A stretch of 28,119 nucleotides of DNA from a bacterium (GTDB lineage: Bacteria; Bacteroidota; Bacteroidia; Bacteroidales; Muribaculaceae): the NCBI GenBank assembly GCA_004559845.1, contig SFWW01000011.1, positions 1 through 28,119 of the forward strand. The letters run 5' to 3'. Below are positions 15,053 to 22,423 of this stretch, one piece after another (within the stretch, counting starts at the first letter, position 1; each line of letters opens with the position of its first letter). Both the position numbers and the translations under genes were made by a program. Below the pieces are notes generated by a model. The model searched no databases, was not told the DNA's origin, and saw only the letters and a list, made by a program, of their open reading frames with translations.

Positions 15053-15190
15053 CTAAAGCAAAGAGCCTCGGAGGGTCGGTTGCGGCAATTCCCACCAAAT
15101 CTCCCTATCCATAGCATCTATAACCGGCAACATTGCATCGGTATCCATAAAGTGCTGCAGGAACCACTTTTCACAAAGCGATTCCTGCAT
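15053..15190 (-). CDS. possible small ORF or gene remnant (45 aa)
   Basis: A minus-strand frame from ATG at 15190 to TAG at 15055-15053 encodes 45 residues beginning MQESLCEKWFLQHFMD and containing REIWWELPQPTLRG. The composition looks protein-like (four Trp, mixed charge) but I recognise no family. It could be the fragment of a decayed gene or a chance frame. No promoter is seen. Confidence 0.25.
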   Translation of the reverse strand: MQESLCEKWFLQHFMDTDAMLPVIDAMDREIWWELPQPTLRGSLL

Positions 15191-15340
15191 TCATTTTAGA
15201 GTATGAGAAAATTTACTTTTATGGTGTTATGATTTGTCTAATATAATTTGAAAAACTTATGTAATAATTTCTTTTTCGTTGCAAAACTAATAAAAGTTTC
15301 GCAAATCACAAAATTTCATTGCATATTTTTTTGATTTTTG

Positions 15341-15419
15341 TTGAAATTAATTTCAATCTCACACCAATTAAACTTTGTAATGCATAAAAAGTTTTCAATT
15401 TTTGTATTGAAAGTTTCAA
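15341..15419. promoter_or_regulatory. pair of TTGAAA/TTTCAA palindromes
   Basis: TTGAAATTAATTTCAA (15341-15356) is a perfect 16-bp palindrome, and TTGAAAGTTTCAA (15407-15419) has the same half-sites with a 1-base centre. They lie about 95-175 bp upstream of the promoter at 15514 and may be operator sites. The AT-rich context makes chance occurrence possible. Confidence 0.35.
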
Positions 15420-15513
15420 TTATTCCGGTGCAGTGTCCACACATAGCATCTATCTGGATCAGGGCAGCCACCCGCAATAACGGCAAGCAGGGCGGATTCC
15501 GCAAAAAGAATGA

Positions 15514-15543
15514 TTGCTCATTATAGAAAAATGTGTACCTTTG
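15514..15543 (+). promoter_or_regulatory. promoter of the Ig-like lipoprotein gene
   Basis: TTG (15514-15516), a 19-bp gap, and TACCTTTG (15536-15543) match the consensus. Transcription would start near 15550, which rules out the upstream in-frame ATGs at 15510 and 15531 and supports the start at 15570. Confidence 0.72.
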
Positions 15544-15569
15544 TGGGCGGAATTGTGTTTCCGTGGCTG

Positions 15570-17639
15570 ATGATGACAAACAAATGGCTTACATATCTGC
15601 TGATGCTCTGCACCGCCGCCCTGCTGTGGTCGTGTGCCAATATCGGTTCGCCTTCGGGTGGCCCGCGCGACTACACCCCGCCGGTGCTGCTCAAATCGAG
15701 CCCGGCACCACGCACAGTGAATTTCAACGGCAAAAAAGTGACGCTCCAGTTCGACGAAATTGTGGTGCTGAAAGACCAGCAAAAAAAGGTGGTGATTTCG
15801 CCCGTGCAAAAAGAGCCCGCCACCATTCGCGCCATCGGACGCACTGTGGAAGTGATTTTCAATGATGAACTGCTCCCCAACACCACCTACACCATCGATT
15901 TTAGCGACGCCATAGAAGACAACAACGAGGGCAATCGGCTCGACGGCTACTGCTTTTCGTTTGCCACAGGCGAAGCTATCGACACGATGAGCGTGTCGGG
16001 TATGGTGCTCCGTGGGCGCGACCTCGAACCCATGCAGCACGTGATGGTGGGGCTCCATAGCAATCTCGCCGACACCGCATTCACCCACTGCCGCTTTGAG
16101 CGCGTTTCCAGCACCAACGACAAGGGAGAATTCACGGTGCAAGGCGTGAAGCCGGGCTCCTACCACATTTTCGCCTTACGCGATGCCGACGGCAATTATC
16201 GCATGAGCCGCAGCGAAGATTACGCCTTTTTGGATGAAATCATCGTGCCAAGTGTGCGCCAATTCACCTCGCAAGACACCACATTCACCTTCGACCACCG
16301 CATTGACACCGTGCGCACCGGCACCCACACCGAATTTTTGCCCAACGACATACTGCTGAGCATGAGCAACGAGCGCTACACCCCTCTCTATCTGAAAAAA
16401 GCCGAACGCATCGGCAGGGAGCGCCTCTTTGTGCTCTTTTCCGCCGCCAACGATTTGCCGCAGCTCAATATCATATCGCCTGCCACCCACGCCCACGACT
16501 GGTGTGTGATGGAGCGACGCGAGGCAAACGATTCCATCATATATTGGCTCACCGACAGCACACTCATTCAAGCCGATAGCATCACCGTGGATATGCACTA
16601 CACAAAGATGGATTCGCTCGAAAATTTGGTACCTGCCAACGATACCATCATCTTCCAAGTGCGCCGCACCAATGCCGAAATCAAGGAAGAACGCGAGGCG
16701 GCTAAAGCTCGCGAAGAGCTTAATAAAGAACGCGAAAAACTGATGAAACGACGCCAAAAACTCGCAGCGGAAGGCAAAGACGTGACCGAAATCGACCTCG
16801 ACATTCGAGCATTAGATAAGCAGGAACAAGAGCAGCGAAAGGTGCTCGACATCGTGCCCAAAAAAGCAAATCTGCTCGACGTGACCGACTCCATCTGCTT
16901 TGAATTCGCGCAACCCATCGCCCACATTCGCCAAAGCGGCTTGCGATTGGAGCGTATGCAAAAAGACAGCACTTGGCTGCGCATCAATGCCAAAATGGTG
17001 CAAGCCGACACCCTAAGCCCACTACGCTACAAAATTCAAGCACACCTCAATCCCGAAGAGCAATATCGGCTCACCGTGGATTCGGCAGCAGTGAAAAACG
17101 TGTATGGCGTGGCAAACGATTCCGTTACCTTCAATTTTAAAGTGAAATCGCTCGACGAATACGGGTATATCATTCTGCACGTGAACAGCGGCGACAGCGC
17201 CTTTGTGGAACTGCTCGACGCCAACGAGAATGTGCTCCGCCACCAGCGCGTAACCGCAGGCACAGTGCGATTCGACCACCTGCTGCCCGCCGACTACTAC
17301 GCCCGACTCATTATCGATGCCAATGCCAACGACCAATGGGACCCCGGATTCTACACCGAGCACCGACAACCCGAAGAAGTGTACTACTACCCCTACGCCG
17401 ACAAATTGCGCGTGCGAAAAAGTTGGGGCAGGGAAGAAACGTGGAACATCTACGCCACACCCCTCAACCTCCAAAAGCCCGACAAAATTAAGAAAAACAA
17501 ACCCGAACGCAGAAAAGACTCGCTCGAAAAACGCGAAACCAAAACCGAAGACGAAGACGACGAATTTGGCAGCGCAGCATTCGGACGCAACGCCTACAGC
17601 GGCGACAAATACCGCGACTATCAAAACGCCAACCGATAA
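15570..17639 (+). CDS. Ig-like (Big_5) domain lipoprotein
   Basis: This 689-aa protein begins with a lipoprotein signal (MMTNKWLTYLLMLCTAALLW, then Ser-Cys with Cys22 as the lipidated residue). NIGSPSGGPRDYTPPVLLKS and a Big_5 (bacterial Ig-like) domain follow at about 35-130 (LQFDEIVVL, LLPNTTYTIDF, NRLDGYCFSFATG). Next is a carboxypeptidase-regulatory-like beta domain (VQGVKPGSYHIFALRDADGN). A charged helical segment rich in Glu, Arg and Lys (about 365-430) interrupts the beta-rich part. The C-terminal part has another regulatory-like repeat (LLPADYYARLIIDANANDQW) and ends in a charged, disordered tail. It is a widespread Bacteroidota envelope lipoprotein of unknown function. The ATG at 15573 is an equal alternative start. 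Confidence 0.87.
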   Translation: MMTNKWLTYLLMLCTAALLWSCANIGSPSGGPRDYTPPVLLKSSPAPRTVNFNGKKVTLQFDEIVVLKDQQKKVVISPVQKEPATIRAIGRTVEVIFNDELLPNTTYTIDFSDAIEDNNEGNRLDGYCFSFATGEAIDTMSVSGMVLRGRDLEPMQHVMVGLHSNLADTAFTHCRFERVSSTNDKGEFTVQGVKPGSYHIFALRDADGNYRMSRSEDYAFLDEIIVPSVRQFTSQDTTFTFDHRIDTVRTGTHTEFLPNDILLSMSNERYTPLYLKKAERIGRERLFVLFSAANDLPQLNIISPATHAHDWCVMERREANDSIIYWLTDSTLIQADSITVDMHYTKMDSLENLVPANDTIIFQVRRTNAEIKEEREAAKAREELNKEREKLMKRRQKLAAEGKDVTEIDLDIRALDKQEQEQRKVLDIVPKKANLLDVTDSICFEFAQPIAHIRQSGLRLERMQKDSTWLRINAKMVQADTLSPLRYKIQAHLNPEEQYRLTVDSAAVKNVYGVANDSVTFNFKVKSLDEYGYIILHVNSGDSAFVELLDANENVLRHQRVTAGTVRFDHLLPADYYARLIIDANANDQWDPGFYTEHRQPEEVYYYPYADKLRVRKSWGREETWNIYATPLNLQKPDKIKKNKPERRKDSLEKRETKTEDEDDEFGSAAFGRNAYSGDKYRDYQNANR

Positions 17640-17666
17640 CCAGCCCACGCCCCAACAATCGCAGAG

Positions 17667-17697
17667 TTGGGGATTCTAAAAAAAATACGTATTTTTG
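17667..17697 (+). promoter_or_regulatory. promoter of asnA
   Basis: TTG (17667-17669), a 20-bp gap, and TATTTTTG (17690-17697) match the consensus. The predicted transcription start near 17704 supports the ATG at 17760. CCCCAAC/GTTGGGG just upstream (about 17650-17672) can form a 7-bp stem, perhaps the end of the preceding gene. Confidence 0.72.
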
Positions 17698-17759
17698 CAC
17701 CGCGAACAGAAAAAGTTCACACCCACTCTATTCATTTTCTACAACATGCTATCATAAAT

Positions 17760-18794
17760 ATGGCACTCATCATTCCCAAGCACTATCAGCAACGATTGTT
17801 GCCCGAAACCACTGAAGTGGCAATCAAAACGATAAAAGACTCCTTTCAGCAAAAACTCTCAAAAGCCTTGCATTTGAGACGAGTCACCGCTCCACTATTT
17901 GTGCTCTCAGGCACAGGTATCAACGACGACCTCAACGGCACCGAGCATCCGGTGGCTTTCCAAATCGACGCCATGGGCGGACAGCGAGCAGAAGTGGTAC
18001 ACTCACTCGCCAAATGGAAACGCACCAAACTGGGCGCCTACGGCATAGCACCGGGATATGGCATCTACACCGACATGAATGCTATCCGCACCTTTGAAGA
18101 CCTCGACAATATGCACTCACTCTACGTAGACCAATGGGACTGGGAAAAAGTGATTCGCGAAAGCGAGCGCAATTTGGAAACACTCAAAACCACTGTGCGC
18201 AACATCTACAGCGCCATCAAAGAAACCGAACATGAAGTGTATGAACGCTTTCCACACATCACACCTCGCTTGCCCGAACAAATCACCTTCCTGCACACCG
18301 AAGATATGCAAGCCGAATACCCCCACCTCACACCGCAAGAGCGCGAACGAGAATATGCCAAGCGCTATGGCGCCATCTTCGTCATCGGCATTGGCGCCAC
18401 ACTCGCCGACGGAAAACCACACGACGGACGCGCTCCCGACTACGACGACTGGGTAACCCCAACCGACGAGCACCACCAAGGGCTCAACGGCGACATCATC
18501 GTGTGGGACAACGTGCTCGAAATTCCATTCGAACTCTCATCAATGGGCATACGCGTAAGCCCCGAATCGCTCTCTCAGCAATTGCAACTGCGAGGCTGCA
18601 CCGAGCGCCAATCGCTCCCCTTCCACAAAGCACTACTCGCCGGCGAACTCCCCTACTCCATTGGCGGCGGCATCGGCCAAAGCCGCCTATGCATGTACCT
18701 ACTCCAAAAAGCCCACATCGGAGAAGTGCAAGCCAGCATCTGGCCCGAATCCCAAATCCAAATCTGCAAACAAAACGGCATCCACCTCATGTAA
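17760..18794 (+). CDS. asnA: aspartate-ammonia ligase (asparagine synthetase A)
   Basis: This 344-aa cytosolic enzyme makes asparagine from aspartate, ammonia and ATP (releasing AMP). It belongs to the class II aminoacyl-tRNA-synthetase-like fold. Recognisable segments are TAPLFVLSGTGINDDLNG near the start, PVAFQID.MGGQRAEVVHSLAKWKR, LYVDQWDWEK, GDIIVWDNVLEIPFELSSMG and the ATP-site motif GGGIGQSRLCMYLL near the C-terminus. Length agrees with the family (E. coli AsnA is 330 aa). The ATG at 17760 gives the family start MALIIPKHYQQRLLPE and lies after the predicted promoter. The gene appears monocistronic. Confidence 0.96.
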   Translation: MALIIPKHYQQRLLPETTEVAIKTIKDSFQQKLSKALHLRRVTAPLFVLSGTGINDDLNGTEHPVAFQIDAMGGQRAEVVHSLAKWKRTKLGAYGIAPGYGIYTDMNAIRTFEDLDNMHSLYVDQWDWEKVIRESERNLETLKTTVRNIYSAIKETEHEVYERFPHITPRLPEQITFLHTEDMQAEYPHLTPQEREREYAKRYGAIFVIGIGATLADGKPHDGRAPDYDDWVTPTDEHHQGLNGDIIVWDNVLEIPFELSSMGIRVSPESLSQQLQLRGCTERQSLPFHKALLAGELPYSIGGGIGQSRLCMYLLQKAHIGEVQASIWPESQIQICKQNGIHLM

Positions 18795-18860
18795 AGAAAA
18801 ATTCTAAACAGCGGCAAGCACAAAGCAACGAGAGCACCGAACGAGCGTGCGGGCAAATAA

Positions 18861-18888
18861 AAATGCACAATGCAAAATGCACAATGCA
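18861..18888 (+). repeat. 14-bp direct repeat, two copies
   Basis: AAATGCACAATGCA occurs twice in tandem (18861-18874 and 18875-18888), followed by a partial AAAATG. It lies in the spacer between asnA and tRNA-Asp, with no visible gene. Confidence 0.7.
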
Positions 18889-18923
18889 AAAATGATAATT
18901 TCTGGGATTTTTTTGGAGAAAAA

Positions 18924-18955
18924 TTTGGTGGGGTGAAAAATTTGTTGTAACTTTG
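18924..18955 (+). promoter_or_regulatory. promoter of tRNA-Asp
   Basis: TTTG (18924-18927), a 20-bp gap, and TAACTTTG (18948-18955) match the consensus, 42 bp before the tRNA. Confidence 0.75.
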
Positions 18956-18997
18956 CACTCGCAATTGAGGGATATCAATTGCTTTACATACTTTTCT

Positions 18998-19071
18998 GGT
19001 GCGTTAGTTCAGTTGGTTAGAATGCCTGCCTGTCACGCAGGAGGTCGCTGGTTCGAGTCCTGTACGCACCG
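18998..19071 (+). tRNA. tRNA-Asp (anticodon GTC)
   Basis: The acceptor GGTGCGT pairs with ACGCACC. The D arm is GTTC-AGTTGGTTA-GAAT. The anticodon stem CCTGC/GCAGG encloses CTGTCAC with anticodon GTC. The T loop TTCGAGT is present. The T stem GCTGG/CCTGT is imperfect, with a G-T pair and a T-T mismatch (19049/19061). The discriminator is G; CCA is not fully encoded. Confidence 0.93.
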
Positions 19072-19099
19072 CAAAAAAGCAAATTTACAAAATCGGTGG

Positions 19100-19152
19100 G
19101 GGCGATAATTCGCCCTATTTGATTGCAAAGGGACGGTTCTTTTGCAATCAAA
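19100..19152. repeat. two inverted repeats between tRNA-Asp and the FKBP gene
   Basis: GGGCGA-TAAT-TCGCCC (19100-19115) and a perfect 12-bp stem TTTGATTGCAAA/TTTGCAATCAAA (19118-19129 with 19141-19152, 11-base loop) lie in the convergent spacer. The larger stem has a run of A on its plus-strand right side, which is a T-run before, not after, the hairpin on the minus strand. It is therefore not a textbook terminator in either direction. Confidence 0.6.
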
Positions 19153-19223
19153 AAAAATAGAGATAATCCTTTGTTTATCCGTTAATTAAAAGGCAATTTT
19201 GAGGGAGCAGCCGGAGCGGGGTG

Positions 19224-19778
19224 TTAGTGGCAGCCGGAGCAGCCGGAACAGCCGCCTTCGCCACAGGAGCCGCCGCAGGAGCCGCAACCTTGGTGTGGAT
19301 GGAGTTCTTGCTCGGTGGCATCGCGCACTTGTAGCACTTTGCCTTGGTAGCGCACGGTTTCGCCGGCGAGTTGGTGGTTGAAGTCGAGGGTCACTTGGGT
19401 GTCGGTGATGTCGACCACGAGTCCTTCGGCGCGTTGTCCGTTGGAAAGCGTCATGGGCACATATTGACCGAGTGCCACGCGTTCGGCATCAAATTCGCCG
19501 TCGGCATTGTGGAAGAGGGTTTTGTCGAGTGGTAACACCAGCATCGGGTCTTTTTCGCCGAATGCTTCATCGGGAGTGAGTGTAAAATCAAACGTATCGC
19601 CTTGCTTGAGGCCTTCAATGCGCTTAGAGAAGCCTTCAATCATGAAAAAATCGTAGCCGAAGATGAAGATGTCGGGATGCTTTTCCACGAATTCATACAC
19701 GGGCACATCCTGCTCGGTGCCTACCACAAAAATTTTATAGGCCAGCGCCACATATTTTCCTTTTGAGATGGTATCCAT
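19224..19778 (-). CDS. slyD: SlyD-like FKBP-type peptidyl-prolyl isomerase
   Basis: This 184-aa protein has an FKBP core split by an insert-in-flap domain, as in SlyD. KYVALAYKIFV starts the fold, FIFGYDFFMIEGFSKRIEGL (about 38-57) carries the binding site, the flap insert is at about 70-125, and LDFNHQLAGETVRYQGKV (131-148) is the family signature. It speeds prolyl isomerisation and acts as a chaperone in the cytosol. The C-terminal tail (160-184) holds six Cys, His residues and many Gly (GCGSCGGSCGEGGCSGCSG), as in the metal-binding tail of SlyD, suggesting nickel or zinc binding. The ATG at 19778 lies after the predicted promoter; a longer frame to 19928 is excluded by it. Confidence 0.9.
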   Translation of the reverse strand: MDTISKGKYVALAYKIFVVGTEQDVPVYEFVEKHPDIFIFGYDFFMIEGFSKRIEGLKQGDTFDFTLTPDEAFGEKDPMLVLPLDKTLFHNADGEFDAERVALGQYVPMTLSNGQRAEGLVVDITDTQVTLDFNHQLAGETVRYQGKVLQVRDATEQELHPHQGCGSCGGSCGEGGCSGCSGCH

Positions 19779-19837
19779 TGCTAAAAAAGATTGGTTTTGA
19801 AATGAATGATTTGCCTCATGTGGAGGCTGAACGAGTG

Positions 19838-19868
19838 CAAAATTACGCAAACTTTTCCACACCGCAAA
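19838..19868 (-). promoter_or_regulatory. promoter of the FKBP gene
   Basis: On the minus strand, TTTG (19868-19865), a 19-bp gap, and TAATTTTG (19845-19838) match the consensus, about 60 bp before the ATG at 19778. Confidence 0.7.
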
Positions 19869-20040
19869 ACATGGCGGTGCCAAGGGTGTGGACGTGGGGG
19901 AAAATTTTTGGAGCAAAATGTTGTGCATTCGCAGTGGATTTATTAATTTTACACTGATAAGATGATTAACCTCGATTTGACCTTTTCATTGCGGTGTGGA
20001 GGTCAACGAAAGAAACTGAAAACTAAAAACACTTACAACT

Positions 20041-21210
20041 ATGATGAAGAATTTCGGTCTATCGATTCCCACCCGATTGGTGTTTGGCATCGGAGAATTA
20101 AAACGTATGGCAAAATTGCCATTACCCGGTAAAAAAGCACTTATTGTGATTTCTGCAGGCACTTCTATGAAGCAATTCGGCTACCTCGACACGGTGGTGG
20201 CTCAGCTGAAAGAAGCCGGCGTGGAGAGCGTGATTTTCGACAAAATACAACCCAACCCCACCAAGGTGCACGTCGACGAAGGCACTGCCTTGTGTAAGGC
20301 TGAAGGGTGCGACTTTGTGCTCGGATTGGGCGGAGGTAGCTCCATCGACACTGCCAAAGCCATTGCTGTGGTGGTGGCTATGGGTGGTGATCTCTGGGAT
20401 TATGTGAGCGGTGGCCATGGCAAGGGATTGCCCGTGACCAAGGCACTACCCATTGTGGCGATTCCCACCACTGCCGGAACCGGAACCGAAATCGACCCTT
20501 GGGGCGTGATTACCCATGAGGAATTAAACGAGAAAATCGGGTTTGGATTTGAGCAAACCTACCCGGTGCTTGCTATCGTAGACCCGGAAACGATGGTGTC
20601 GATTCCTCCAAAACTCACTGCTTATCAAGGATTTGACGCATTTTTCCACGCAGCAGAAGGTTATATCAACAGTAAGGTGGCTTCGCCCATTAGCGACCTC
20701 TACGCCCTGGAAGCCATTCGCTTGCTCGCTAAATATTTGCCCAAAGTGGTGGCAGATGGAAAAGATGTGCATGCTCGCGCCAAAGTGGCTTGGGGCAGCA
20801 CTCTTGCCGGCATGGTGGAAAGCACCAGCTGCTGTACCGGTGAGCATGCCATGGAGCACGCATTGAGTGCCTTCTATCCCAAACTCCCTCACGGGGCGGG
20901 ATTGATTGCCATCAGTAAGGCATACTTCAAAACTTTCAAAAACGACTGCATGAAGCGCTATATGAAGATGGCGGAGAAAATGACGCAACAAAAAGCGGCT
21001 CGCCCAAGCGACTTCCTCGATGCACTCGCCACCATGCAACGCCTTTGCGGGGTAGACAACATTAAACTGAGCGACTACGGCATCACACCGGCTGATTTCG
21101 ACAGATTTGTGGAAAACGCCATTAGCACCGGAGCACAGATGCTCGACTTCGACCCGCGTTTCCTCACCAAAGAAGAAATCCGCAGCATCTATCAAGATTC
21201 GTATAAATAA
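20041..21210 (+). CDS. iron-containing alcohol dehydrogenase (butanol-dehydrogenase-like)
   Basis: This 389-aa enzyme of the group III metal-dependent dehydrogenases interconverts alcohols and aldehydes with NAD(P)H in the cytosol. The nucleotide site GLGGGSSIDTAKAIA lies at about 95-109, and AIPTTAGTGTEIDPWG at 140-155. The metal ligands fit Asp199, His203 (FDAFFHAAEGY), His273 (HAMEHALS) and His284 (LPHGAGLI). The start could be the ATG at 20041 or the next codon (20044). The physiological substrate is not fixed by sequence. An AraC-type regulator follows on the same strand, separated by a terminator; regulation of this gene by it is plausible but inferred. Confidence 0.93.
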   Translation: MMKNFGLSIPTRLVFGIGELKRMAKLPLPGKKALIVISAGTSMKQFGYLDTVVAQLKEAGVESVIFDKIQPNPTKVHVDEGTALCKAEGCDFVLGLGGGSSIDTAKAIAVVVAMGGDLWDYVSGGHGKGLPVTKALPIVAIPTTAGTGTEIDPWGVITHEELNEKIGFGFEQTYPVLAIVDPETMVSIPPKLTAYQGFDAFFHAAEGYINSKVASPISDLYALEAIRLLAKYLPKVVADGKDVHARAKVAWGSTLAGMVESTSCCTGEHAMEHALSAFYPKLPHGAGLIAISKAYFKTFKNDCMKRYMKMAEKMTQQKAARPSDFLDALATMQRLCGVDNIKLSDYGITPADFDRFVENAISTGAQMLDFDPRFLTKEEIRSIYQDSYK

Positions 21211-21280
21211 AATTAGAGATTAGAAGTTGAAAATTAGAGATTGGAAGTCACGTGGCTTCTAATCTCTAATTTCTCTTTTA
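21210..21280 (+). terminator. terminator with a duplicated left arm after the alcohol dehydrogenase gene
   Basis: The right arm CTTCTAATCTCTAATTT (21256-21272) can pair with either of two left arms. 21210-21226 is perfect over 17 bp. 21231-21247 has one G-T pair and extends by three more pairs to a 4-base ACGT loop. TCTCTTTTA follows. The nearer pairing is the likely terminator; the first arm is a direct repeat of the second. Confidence 0.75.
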
Positions 21281-21357
21281 CGACATTTTGAACAAAAATT
21301 TTAAGATTTTTATGGCATTTTTACCACTTGGCACGTGCTTTGCGTGAATAAAATGCT

Positions 21358-21365
21358 TAAATTTG
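21358..21365 (+). promoter_or_regulatory. -7 box of the AraC-type gene promoter
   Basis: TAAATTTG (21358-21365) matches the -7 consensus and lies 33 bp before the ATG at 21398. The closest upstream TTTG (21339-21342) is only 15 bp away, so a canonical -33 element is lacking, which may point to an activated promoter. Confidence 0.5.
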
Positions 21366-21397
21366 CACCGATAGAACATTCATTTAACCACATTGTA

Positions 21398-22306
21398 ATG
21401 AAAAAGAAAAAAGCAGAACCGGGCGATATTACGGTGTTTAGCATGGCAGATGTGCCACTGATTTACAATGGCTTAAATTATTTTGACGGCGAGATTGCTT
21501 TTGCCGACAACATTCGGTCGATTCCTAATCTAAAGGAGGTGTTTAAGGTCACCTTTTTGACACTGGTGTTTTGCCAGAAAGGGACATTCTCCATTAGGCT
21601 CAACGGCACGGCTCACACGGTGCATGAGCACGAGGTGCTATTTATTGTGGCAAACACGGTGGTGAGCCACATTGAGCACGCGGAAGATGTGGACTGCAAA
21701 ATTGTGGTGCTCACCAGCGCTGTGACGCTGAATTTTATTGGCAAGAGCATTGTGGAGGCGGGTATGCGCTTCAGCACCAATCCTGTGGTGGCATTCACCC
21801 CCTACGAGAGCGAATTGATGCTCAAATACTACGATTTGCTGATGTTTAAAATCCGTCATTCGCAGTTGGATTTCAGTCGCGATTCCAAACTGAGCATTTT
21901 GAAGAGTTTTGGGATGGATTTACTCTCATGCATCAACAAGTATGTGAGCCAAACCGACAACAATATGATGCGCCAGGGCGACAAGTTGTTCCACAAATTC
22001 TTACTACTGCTCGAAAATAATGAAACCAATGAGCGTAGTGTGCAATATTTTGCCGACAAGCTGTTTGTGTCGCCCAAATATCTCACGAGCATTTGCAATG
22101 AAAAGTGTGGGCGCACGGCAAGCGATTTGATTGCTTCTTCTATTGTGAGCCGCATTAAGCAGATGCTGGAATATAGCACGAAGAGCATCAAAGAGATTGC
22201 CACAGCCATGAATTTCGACAATTTGTCGTTTTTTGGGAAATACGTGAAAAAGCATCTTGGCGATTCGCCCAACCACTATCGCAAGCGCCACTCCTACGGC
22301 AAGTGA
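21398..22306 (+). CDS. AraC-family transcriptional regulator
   Basis: This 302-aa regulator has an N-terminal cupin-like sensing domain (CQKGTFSIRLNGTAHTVHEH, about 70-90) and a C-terminal AraC DNA-binding domain (about 200-298). Its two helix-turn-helix units are SVQYFADKLFVSPKYLTSIC and SIKEIATAMNFDNLSFFGKY, the latter followed by HLGDSPNHYRKRH, the family end. The ATG at 21398 begins MKKKKAEPGDITVF and lies after the -7 box; a longer frame from 21335 would start upstream of it. It follows the iron-containing alcohol dehydrogenase and may control it, though nothing in the sequence proves the target. Confidence 0.92.
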   Translation: MKKKKAEPGDITVFSMADVPLIYNGLNYFDGEIAFADNIRSIPNLKEVFKVTFLTLVFCQKGTFSIRLNGTAHTVHEHEVLFIVANTVVSHIEHAEDVDCKIVVLTSAVTLNFIGKSIVEAGMRFSTNPVVAFTPYESELMLKYYDLLMFKIRHSQLDFSRDSKLSILKSFGMDLLSCINKYVSQTDNNMMRQGDKLFHKFLLLLENNETNERSVQYFADKLFVSPKYLTSICNEKCGRTASDLIASSIVSRIKQMLEYSTKSIKEIATAMNFDNLSFFGKYVKKHLGDSPNHYRKRHSYGK

Positions 22307-22339
22307 GCCCAAAGGCGGATGGAATCACGACTCATAAAT

Positions 22340-22371
22340 TGCCCCGGTCGCGCTTTGACGTGGCCGGGGCA
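22340..22371. terminator. bidirectional terminator between the AraC and porin genes
   Basis: TGCCCCGGTC (22340-22349) pairs with GGCCGGGGCA (22362-22371), a GC-rich 10-bp stem with one G-T pair. On the minus strand AATTTATG follows. It sits in the convergent spacer and can serve both genes. Confidence 0.65.
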
Positions 22372-22423
22372 GAATGTGTTATGGTTGGTGCTTACCCATC
22401 GCTATAGTGCGATGTGAGGTGCA

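Larger units (their letters stand above)
14928..15569. other. 642-bp spacer between the ATPase and the Ig-like lipoprotein
   Basis: This stretch holds copy C of the 57-bp repeat, a possible 45-codon minus-strand ORF (15190-15053), an 8-bp inverted repeat TGCAGGAA/TTCCTGCA (15156-15189), two TTGAAA palindromes and, at its right end, a consensus promoter. CATAGCATCTAT occurs twice (15110-15121 and 15442-15453). The segment 15200-15420 is strongly AT-rich. No longer gene is visible. Confidence 0.6.

Noticed and set aside
19100..19115. GGGCGATAATTCGCCC as another copy of the ATPase-flanking palindrome
   Set aside because: It shares only GCGATAA; the AAAGTCG core and the flanks are missing.
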